Assembly: GCA_012932865.1 (NCBI GenBank)
Contig: SAXG01000010.1
Coordinates: 1,054,001-1,118,000, forward strand
Direction of reading: 5' to 3'
DNA length: 64,000 nt
DNA from: Amylostereum areolatum
Taxonomy: Eukaryota > Basidiomycota > Agaricomycetes > Russulales > Stereaceae
The notes beneath the pieces are model-generated. The model ran no database searches, was not told where the DNA came from, and was given only the letters and a program-made list of their open reading frames with translations. The translations under genes were made by a program, and so were the position numbers. Position 1 is the first letter of the stretch; each line of letters starts with the position of its first letter. Shown here one piece after another: positions 55,239-64,000 of the stretch.

Positions 55239-57736
55239 ATGCCATCCAACGTCCTGTTGCTCGTGATTGCCTTCGTCGGTTGCTCGGTCGCTGCGCCAAC
55301 CGACCCCGCATCGCGGAGCGCGGATCCCACCATTACGCTCGACCATGGGACGTTCACTGGGGCAAACTCCGGGGCTATAAACTCGTTCTTGGGCATCCCG
55401 TTCGCGTTACCGCCGTACGTCGTCTCTCTTCGTAATCTCTCACCGTTCTAATGGTGTTCGTACGGCACTTAGACTGGACGACCTACGTTTCCAACTCCCC
55501 CGACCGAATGCACCGTACACAGGCACGCACAACGCGACTGCTTTCGGACACTCGTGTATCCAGCAGAGCAGCACGGTTCCCATTCCGTCGGGCCTTGACC
55601 CGGTAGCAATACAATTCTTGGAAAGCTCTGGGGGGAGCACGGCTACGAGCGATAGCGAAGACTGTGGGTTCTCTCTAAGGTCGTATCCACAAACGTGACC
55701 GTTAACGTCTTCAACGTAGGCTTGACAGTAAATGTTGTCGCTCCAGCCGATGCGACGTTCAAGTCGAAGTTACCTGTGGTCGTGGTGCGTCTTTTTTCTC
55801 CTTCATTGCCTCCAGGACTGTATTAATTATTCGCTCTACAGTGGATTTATGGAGGTAAGGAGGTGAACAGAGTATTGGGAAGGAGCATCTCCTGACATAA
55901 TTGTGACCAGGTGGATTCGAAGATGGTTCGAGCTCGACGTATGCCCTATCTCTCATCGTTCTTTACTCCATGGCTTGCTCACGTTCCGTTCGCGCATTCT
56001 CTGCAGCTTCAACGGCAGCGCTATTGTCCAACGATCCCTCGACTTGAAGGTCCCAGTCATCTTTGTCTCTTTAAATTATCGGTATATCATCTCTCTCAGT
56101 TCTTTAGGTACGTACACCTAGACTCATCACAATTCTTCTCTGCAGTGTAACAGGTAGTATCTATGAACAATCGTCAAGGCAGGCATATATGCTGAACGCT
56201 GGGTTGTAGCTTTGGGCTTCCTGGATGGCAAAGAAGTCAGAGAGGCGGGCATCGGAAACCTGGGACTTCAAGACCGTGCGTTCGCACCCCTCTCCTCATC
56301 TTATTCCTCGACTCATGTCTCCTTTAAGAACGTCTGGCGCTCCGCTGGATCCAAAAGTACATATCCACCTTTGGGGGCGACCCAAGGAAAGTTACCATGT
56401 ACGCTCTTATTCCCTCGCTCTTGCTCTGGCCATGGCCTTACAAAAAATATTCGTAGCTGGGGAGAGAGTGCCGGGGCGATCTCCGTCGCACTCCAAATGC
56501 TTACGAATGGAGGCAACACGGAGGGCCTCTTCCGTGCAGCCTTCATGCAGTCGGGCTCGCCCATTCCCAACGCCGGTACCATTGGAACGGGTTCGTCCGC
56601 GGATCCGTCACTGCAGAAGCCTTCTCATGGGCACGTCGCTTCTAGCTCAAACACACTTCGACCAGCTCGTGGACAACACGAACTGCACAACCTCCGAGGA
56701 CAAACTGGCGTGCTTGCGCAAGGTTCCACTGGACACGTTGAGAAGCGGAATCAACGCGTCGCCGAGTCTCTTTTCGTTCAACGTTCGCTCTTTCGTTCAT
56801 TCGCGAAGAAAGACCCGCTCATGCCCCCACAGTCGCTGGAGCTGGCATGGACCCCACGGAACGATGGTACCTTCCTGCGCGACACGCCCATGAATCTCGT
56901 ACTCCAAGGAAGCGTCGCAAATATCCCATTCATAACCGGTGTGTACATTTGGCGGCCATGCCCACGCGCTATCTGAAATCTTCCCCGAAGGCGATTGCGA
57001 TGACGAGGGCACCCTCTTCTCCCTCTCCAATGCTAACCTCACGTACGTCGTCTTCATCCTCCCTCGCCCCACTCAATTTTGAACCACCCCCCAATTCTAG
57101 GACCGACGACGAAGTCCACGATTACATGTCCACCGTCTACCTCCAAAGCGCAAGTTTCTCCTCCATCGACAAACTCCTCGAGCTCTACCCGCAAGACCCG
57201 GCCCAAGGCTCGCCCTTCGACACCGGCGACCTGAACCAAGTAACGCCCCAATTCAAACGACTCGCCGCGATCCAAGGCGACATCGTCTTCCAGGCCCCCC
57301 GACGGTTCTTCCTGAATCACCGGTCGGTGAGACAGAAAACGTGGTCCTTCCGTGCGAATCCTTCGCTCTCCCCGCGCGTGGTGGTATTGACCGTCATATA
57401 GTGAGCAAACGCCTGAAGGCCCTCCCCGACTTTGGTTCCGTAAGCACCCATCCACCCTTGCAATCCCTACACCTTCCTAACGTTTTTCTCTAGGTGCACG
57501 GTTCTGATATTTCGAACGTGTTCGGACCCGGCGACATGACCGACTACCTCATCCGCTTCGCCGCCTTCCTCAACCCGAACGGCGCAACTGGCATCGCGTG
57601 GCCGCAATACGACGTCTATAGCCGACAGCTGCTCACGTTCCTCGACGGGGATGTGCCGTTGACGCTCACGAACGACACATACAGGAAGGAGCAGATGGAG
57701 TTTGTGACGGAGTTGTCTCTTGCAGCCCCTGCGTGA
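55239..57736 (+). CDS. Type-B carboxylesterase/lipase, intact tandem paralog
   Basis: An alpha/beta hydrolase, probably secreted, that cleaves carboxylic esters. The start at 55239 gives a signal peptide (SNVLLLVIAFVGCSVAAP) and TITLDHGTFTGANSG. About a dozen small exons join in phase. Visible blocks: INSFLGIPFALPP, LDDLRFQLPRPNAPY, the oxyanion-hole WIYGGGFEDGSS, VPVIFVSLNYRVTALGFLDG, the nucleophile WGESAGAIS, FMQSGSPIPNAG, GDCDDEGTLFS with the acidic residue, EVHDYMSTVYLQ, LAAIQGDIVFQAPRRFFL, and VHGSDISNVFGPGDMTDYL with the catalytic His. It ends LSLAAPA at a TGA at 57734. Each junction checked kept the frame. It is close to the disrupted neighbour and to the relic at 5 kb. Confidence 0.93.
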
Positions 57737-58014
57737 GAGAGAAAGGACGAGGTGTACAAGCACTGGTGTAACGTGTATTGGGAGCCGGATGGAATACATG
57801 AGTGAACTTCCAAAGGGCGCGACAGGGATGGGTTGAGACATCGTCAACCCTGCGCCTTTAAAACCTGTACAGGATCTCCGGATGATTGACTGGGAGGAGG
57901 AACATATGGCTGGTTCGAAAAATGGAGAATGCGTCCCAGGTGATTCGCCGGGCGTCGCTGTGGTGCTGCTATGCTTGTTGTTGCTCGAACCGGAATTCGA
58001 GATCGCTGCTTGGA
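57737..58014. other. 3' flank of the intact carboxylesterase
   Basis: No gene seen before the 31-bp tandem repeat. Confidence 0.4.
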
Positions 58015-58076
58015 CAGGGGTTGAATTGTGACCTAACAGCGATAACAGGGGTTGAATTGTGACCTAACAGCGATAA
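58015..58076. repeat. 31-bp direct tandem repeat, 2 perfect copies
   Basis: Copies at 58015-58045 and 58046-58076, each beginning caggggttgaattgtgacc and ending cagcgataa. Confidence 0.95.
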
Positions 58077-59664
58077 CCTAAGGGGAGAGATGCGACGGGA
58101 TGGCGAGAGACGATGGTGGAGAAGGTGGAGGATATGTGGCCAGGAAATGTTGATATTCGTAGGGACACAGAGTCATATTGCCTCTCCAGGGTGAGTTTCC
58201 CCAGAAGGCACTGAAGCATGAGGCATCAGAAAGGCAATTGCGTGGATGAAGTGTCCCCCGTTGGTGAAGTAGTTGACCATGGACCACTTGACGGTGCATA
58301 GACCGGACTGGAAGGCGCGTCTGCCAAGGGCGAACGACCTTCAAGTACCAGCTTCGAAGGCGCGCATTTTCAAGAGTTTTCGGTTTCACTTTGCTAGGCT
58401 TGGGTCGAGGATACCATGACGAGGAAGAAATGTAATGGCCAGGATAGTCAGACGACAAGTTTCGACCATGGGTATTCACCAATGGGAAGGTCGCTATGCG
58501 GGCGGGGATGATGCACAGTGAATCATTCTAAGGGGGTCGATCGTCACCACAGATGCTCGCCCAAAAGCATCGTAGGATATCGACCAGTCATCCGTCCATA
58601 CAATCGGGCCTCATGAGTTGCTGAGTCTTCATCTGCGTTCATTTGAACATGCCGGCTGGACCGACGATCGTGGCGAGTGGAATCCCAATGAGTGTTGGAG
58701 TCTTGCCTTTATATGTGAACTTAAGAAAGGAGGTTTGTCGGTATGTCAAGATATATAGAGGCAGAAACGCACCAGCTCATCGCTGTTGAGGACCTAACCA
58801 CGCGTCGAGTATCGATCCGGCTCTTGTCTAATCGTTCATGGAAAGCCTTCGAGGTAATGATCGTCCAGTAGATATCGTGAACTCATGCTCGATCTCCCGA
58901 ATAAGAGCTTTATTTAAGATGTTCAAAGTCAACACAAAGCATTGCTGAAGGTAGGAAATGACCTACCCTAGCTTAGGACGCACATGAAGCGCGAACGACG
59001 CTACAAGTCCGTTTAACCTCGTCCTTGAGCCTTGAATGCTGGCCAGCGAACGGAATGCGAACTAGGGAGGCATACAGACGCGGCGAGCAAGATTGAATCA
59101 GACGTCGAGCTTGAGGCTGTCGGACATGGGTCCTAAGGGAGACTTGACTGAAGTGTGGTGCGAGAACGATGACAAAGGCCGTATTTTCAGGGAAAGAAGG
59201 GCGGCGTTTGACTTTGGGATGTTAATCTTCGACCCAAGATTTTTCGAACTTGGCTTTCGACCGCAGGGTGCTTGCGCAGTGGACGAAATGTGAAGTCTGG
59301 AGGCTGGAGCTATGGCTCGTCAGTCGAGCGAACTCGAATCTGATAAGCTGTCGTACCTTGTTGGTGAAGTCGGTGTTCATTCGGATGAGTGTGCTCTATC
59401 TCGCCGTTCTGGTGACTTGATTCGAACGAAGCCTCCGTGTCTCGATTCCATCTGAAAGTGTTATGCATCATGAACGAGTTGAAAGCTGGACACTGAAAAG
59501 GGTGGCATCGTACCAACGTCGCCGGCATTCGACCGCAAGTCCGACTGAAGCTCGGTTCCTCCTAGAATGGCTCACTTCGGCTCATTTCGGCCAAGACCGT
59601 ACATGGAACTTCCCAGCATGGAGAGCGTATCGGTTGGTCCAAAAGAGGACTTGAAATGAAGCAT

Positions 59665-59990
59665 AAAGTTAGCACAGAATGACGCAGAAGGGTGAGGACG
59701 ACGTACCGTACTAGTACCGCCATGACGCACGCCAACACTTTGTCATGTTGTCCTCCGCCTTGTGCGACGGCTACGGGACTGGATGGAAGGATTGTGGATG
59801 AGTCGTGAGAGGAGGGTGAAAAGGCTGGATGAAGATGAGGTTGTGGTCTTTGCCAGCCTGTGCCAAGTTTCTGCGCGACGGTGTCGGAACGGCGCCGGGT
59901 CCAAGCCGAGATCGCGCCTCGATCTTGTGAACCACATCGACAGCTCCCGAGTTCACCTTCCACGGTGGCACCTGCATTGACAGTTTAGGA
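59665..59990. repeat. Diverged direct repeat, copy 1
   Basis: It shares a perfect 27-bp block (59665-59691, containing agcacagaatgacgcagaag) with 63664-63690. About 200-300 bp further on it shares diverged blocks: a gccgagatc-cgcctcgat tract and gtgaaccacatcgac. Spacing between blocks is similar but not identical in the two copies. Confidence 0.6.
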
Positions 59991-60684
59991 TTGCTTGCGC
60001 CTGGCGAGCTTGTTCATTCCCATGAAGCGATCCAACACAAATCTGACAGGAGCCCTCGAGTTAGCGACACTTGTACAACAGGCCCCTATATGCGCCATCG
60101 ATTCACGTTTCTAGGCAACTTCTAGGCTTCTCTTCGCGCGAAAAACCACTGGGATGGACGACAAGCAACTTGGAAATCCCGGAGAATTGTATTGTGTAGT
60201 CTCCCGACCGGAGTTTTACATCCTTCGCCCATCAATGTTTCAACGGGTATTTTGCGCTAGGTCTCAGAAGGTCGTCGACGCTGGTTTGGATACTGTGTTC
60301 GAAGTCTTGCTCCTGTGGATGTAAATTTCTGTTGGCATCAACGGTGAGGACTACGATATCTAAACCTTCCCGCACCCAACTCACCCGCCTCAGTCTATCC
60401 AGAATCCGATGTCAATCCACAGTGCGGGCTTTCCGTAGAAAACTGCCGATTCTCCGTCTCTATGGAGGCAGAAGAGGTGCACACGCCGGTGGTAAGTGTC
60501 GAAAGTTCAGCAATTGCAAGGTTCTTGGGTTACGAATATATGAATAGCTGAGCGGCTTCCCCAGTCTCCCGCCATCACGAGATGCGCCGCCTCGGACTCA
60601 ATTCCGAACCCAGGCTCGTCCTAATGGATAAAGGCTCCCCACGCCGTGCGTGACGCTGTCCGATGCTCGGGGTGCGGGCTTCAT

Positions 60685-60732
60685 CTTGGCAGAGGGGGCG
60701 GGGGCGTCCTTGGCAGAGGGGGCGGGGGCGTC
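60685..60732. repeat. 24-bp GC-rich tandem repeat, 2 copies
   Basis: Unit beginning cttggcagagggggcggggg, repeated perfectly twice and followed by a third degenerate unit with a run of nine or more G (near 60745). Confidence 0.9.
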
Positions 60733-63663
60733 CTTGTCCGAGGAGGGGGGGGGTCACGATGCTGGCACCGGTCGCCACATTGTGTCGCATCCACGGGCAT
60801 GAACGAGCAGGGCCGTCTGTTCATAGCTCGCATTCAACGAGCTATCAAGGAAGAGACCAAGACGTACCGCTCTGCATCGACGGTCTTCGCTTGACGTTAA
60901 AACGACGAATGGACGTTTGGTGTGTTCTTATACCCCTCCCGTGTAGGTCATGCGGGGGATTTGGCAACTTGGTGGCCTTTCTCCTGCGCTGTTCAAGCGG
61001 CGTCGCCACGCGCGCGCTTCAGCCTTTCGGACGCCTTCCAGGGAACTGGATCTCTTCGTCGCTATATGTCCCAACCACGGTACACCGATGAGGATTGGCG
61101 CATGACTTGTCGTCGCTGGTCGGCCCATCTCGCGACGTGGACGAAGGCAAAGAGGAGGACGATGGAAATAACGCCCGTAGGATGTGAGGCGTAAGGAGGT
61201 CCGGTTTTGATGCGATCTGGTTGTTCTCTCAGGCTCCCGGTCTCTCAACCTCAACCTCCCTCAACAGTGCTTTCCTCTTGTACGCATATTCTCCGGCACC
61301 TTTCCCTCCTTATTTGGACCCAAATCATGGTGTTTACACCGGAGGCCGTCCGAGGTTCCGTCCCCACTCAGATCGTGCGGTGCTAGATCCCGTCGCCTCC
61401 ATAGTCAATACCAACACCGCAATCGTCCACGATCCTCCAGCAACATCCCCTCCCCACTACCCGACTGTCACTTCGCATGGAGACGAAAACCTGCGCTTCA
61501 ACACCTTCCGAGTTGGAGGGAGAAAGTTGTACGGGCAAGACCTCTGGTCAATGAAGCCGCTCCGCGTCCGAGGATAGATCGATAGGGATATCTCCTGCTC
61601 GACTTTCACTTGGTAAGTTTCGTTTCACTTTCGGTCCAGAGCCAAATACACGTTATTGGAATATTCGATGGGATTATTCAAGTAATATTTTCAGTTTGCA
61701 TTTCTCGCTGCACCGACACTGCGTCGATCGGGAGCGGAAGCTTTAAAATCCCCCGTCCTCAGCTTTTCTTCCTTTCCACCACCCTCTTCTTGCTTTTTTC
61801 TCTCCCCCTCAGAGATCCCTTCGCCTCTACCTCATGATGCGCACGCGGTTGACCATCCCGTTCCAGACTTTTGTCTACCTCTCATCCATCCTCCTCCACC
61901 TCCTGTGCTCCCAGTTTTGCAACGACACAGCGCCCGGCACCGCTCTTCGAAATTTGTTAGAAGGGGGAGGGCAGAGGGCGTAACGGGTCTTCGGGAGGTA
62001 GCAGGCGTTGCAGAAACAGTGCGAGGCTGCGAGCGCCAAGGGTGCAGTTGTCTTCGGATGTGATATGTGAAGGGTGCGTGAAGAAGGCATGTGGACCACG
62101 TGGGAAAAGCACCAAGCCCCGTCGTTTGGTCCTTGGGAATGCAGAAGTGGCCCTTGAGTGGCCCCAGTCTTGGGCGACGGCGGTGACTGAACAGTTGCGC
62201 GCCCATGGTACCACGGGAACCATTATTCGTGCTGGAGAAAACGGATGGAACGGCAGAGGGGGGTGATGCAATATTCGGGATGGATGAATGGGGAAACATG
62301 TAGAGTTCACGATCGTGCGAGGCGCGAACATGCTCACTCCGCGACACATACGCGTTCAGAGCACGATAGTGTGCATGTACGTCACAGACAACCACGGCCC
62401 GTGTTGAGGTTCGCGTTCTGATATGCATGGCGAGCGCCGAGCGCACACAGGTCGATCGAAGGCGGTACCGGTCAATAGGGTGCTTGGATAGCCACGTAGG
62501 TTTTCGGAGGGCTTTCCGGACGATCTTGACCTGACGGACCGTGTATCCAACAGAGAAGGAAGCGCGGAGGTCGGATGCGGACTTCCGGCCTTGGGCGGTC
62601 CTCGATGGGAAAACTGCCTTGTATAATGGACGACTCACCAGCCTAAGGTGGACGATTGTTAGAGGCTCACACGTACCGATCCGCGAGACAGGCAGCGTAC
62701 CGAGTGAGTATTAATATTAAGTAACCGCCTATTTATTCCAGCCTAACGGTGGCCGCGTCCGCGCATAATTGAACATGGTAGCTTGACTGACGACTTTGAC
62801 GAGCTAAGGAGTCCTTTCCTGTATTACTTTCGTGGACGAACTTGGCAAGTACAGTTCAGAGAGCAAGTTGAAACAGATGAAGGAAGGAACACACCTGCCA
62901 ATCGGTCTCCGTTGACGTAGACCATCTGTCCATACTCGTTCGAAAACCACACCGTTCTTGCCCATTCATTCCCGGGGAAATTTCACATTGGATCTACCAT
63001 TATGGTGCATGATTTTCAACCACAGCAACCTGCGATGATACACCAAATATTTAGCACCAAATAATCCAAAAAATTAGGGGACCTTGCACTTTGAAAGTGA
63101 CAAGCCCGTGACGCAGCGGCAGCACACCCTCAGGGGTATTCATTCGAGGTTCCTTCTTTAGGCTGTAAGCTTGAATGAGGTCCATGAACTCGGCCGTGAA
63201 CTGTGGGGCCATATCGATCCCGTGGAGGAGGGCGAAGTTGAATCAGATGCACGACGTGAAGCAGTTGAACGCGAAGCCTGTCGTAGGGCTGATTCGAGCT
63301 TTGGATGGTGTTTAGACGACCGTGAAAGACATGGAGGTCTTTGGAGGAAACCGTGGGGGGTGAGTGGAGGATGCCATGGTGCAAATTTTCGATCTTTTTT
63401 CGATCATCGCCGGCGAGTTCCTATGAGCAACTTGTTTCGCGAAGCTAACAAAACATTCGAATCCTACATCCACAAAGTTCAAGCGAGTTCTATGAGCAAA
63501 TCCAAACGTTTGAAAGGGCAGAAGTCGTACCAGCGCAATGACCGCAACCGAAACTCCTTTCATCTCCACCGTCATCGTTCCGTTTCGGACAAGTCTTGGC
63601 AAACAACTCCCCAACATGGAGGGCGCATTGTAGGGGCCGAAAAGGGCACTAGATGAAGCGTTC

Positions 63664-63985
63664 AAAGTTAGCACAGAATGACGCAGAAGGACGGGGACAA
63701 CCCACCTGGCAAGCCCATTACACCTATGACGCGACGTTGGAGCTTTCCTGCTACATAGTTGTCTACCGTGTGTTTATCCTTGCGCTACGACGACGAGCCT
63801 ATAGGGGTTGACTGCCGATGACATGAAGGTAGGAGAACAGGATATACTGAAGGATGTGATTGAAAATGAAGTCGCTGGAAATCATTAGCCCAGGTCAACC
63901 TGGCCCGGACTCAGGTCGGGTCCAAACCGAGATCACGCCTCGATGCCGCGACTCTGTGAACCACATCGACGGCTCCGGCGTGGTG
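63664..63985. repeat. Diverged direct repeat, copy 2
   Basis: Second copy of the segment at 59665-59990. It keeps the 27-bp perfect block (63664-63690) and the downstream gtgaaccacatcgacggctc and ggtggcactt blocks. It runs close to the right edge of the window. Confidence 0.6.
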
Positions 63986-64000
63986 GCACTTGACGATTCC

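Larger units (their letters stand above)
58077..64000. other. Gene-poor, repeat-bearing right end
   Basis: Nearly 6 kb without a gene I can support. The longest frames are 268 codons (62638-61832, minus), 161 codons (63171-63656, plus), 142 codons (60663-61091, plus, through a GC-rich repeat) and 134 codons (58482-58078, minus). None shows a known domain, helical pattern or matching exon. Two segments, around 59580-59990 and 63590-64000, are related to each other and may be copies of an unknown element. Confidence 0.45.

Noticed and set aside
60645..60780. G-rich tract as telomeric or G-quadruplex regulatory element
   Set aside because: It is a local 24-bp tandem repeat with a G run; it does not match a fungal telomere repeat, and no gene nearby supports a regulatory role.
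61832..62638. A 268-codon minus frame at the right end
   Set aside because: No domain, low-complexity and His/Pro/Arg-rich stretches, no neighbouring exons; treated as chance.

Overview
This window is nuclear DNA of a basidiomycete fungus, most likely an Agaricomycete and possibly Polyporales (inference). The grounds are GC-rich sequence, genes split by many 45-75 nt introns with GT or GC donors and CTNAC/CAG-type 3' ends, several F-box proteins of the type expanded in mushrooms, a fungal tetraspanin, and an Agaricomycete-type Ty1/copia element. Gene models were joined by hand from splice signals, reading phase and family conservation. No rRNA, tRNA or CRISPR array was found.

Layout. 0-6 kb: the 3' part of an F-box-type gene at the left edge, small hypothetical genes, and a decayed antisense carboxylesterase relic. 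6.5-10 kb: two complete metabolic genes on the minus strand, glucosamine-6-phosphate deaminase and a lactate-oxidase-like FMN enzyme whose long intron holds a MITE-like element. 10.4-13.1 kb: TIR element with tandem repeats, then a broken RecQ-like helicase fragment next to a long hairpin. 13.4-24.2 kb (all minus): three members of a CPxC-ending family, two F-box genes and one ubiquitin-like fusion gene. 24.6-28.8 kb (plus): the V-ATPase proteolipid and a SUN/SLP1-like protein. 29.1-31.5 kb: two damaged or shortened relatives of the CPxC family. 31.9-33.9 kb: ALG11 mannosyltransferase (minus). 34.4-37.9 kb: two tandem ubiquitin-like fusion genes. 39.8-41.5 kb: F-box gene. 42-45.2 kb: a small membrane protein and a tetraspanin split by a MITE. 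47-57.7 kb: two tandem type-B carboxylesterases, the first split by a young, apparently intact copia retrotransposon. 57.7-64 kb: gene-poor, with simple and diverged repeats.

The most striking feature is a gene family system spread through 13-38 kb. Eight genes begin with the same small N-terminal module, encoded by a first exon ending in phase 0 and a second exon of 175-205 nt ending in phase 1. Five are CPxC-type: an acidic linker, a W-[LIV]-[VA]-P motif and a C-terminal W-x3-C-P-x-C (one keeps only the N-terminal module). Three continue into a ubiquitin-like domain followed by two conserved blocks of unknown function; in one of them the ubiquitin-like domain still ends LRGG, followed directly by a lysine. 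The shared module and intron phases suggest exon shuffling and local expansion. A role in ubiquitin-linked signalling together with the four F-box genes is only an inference.
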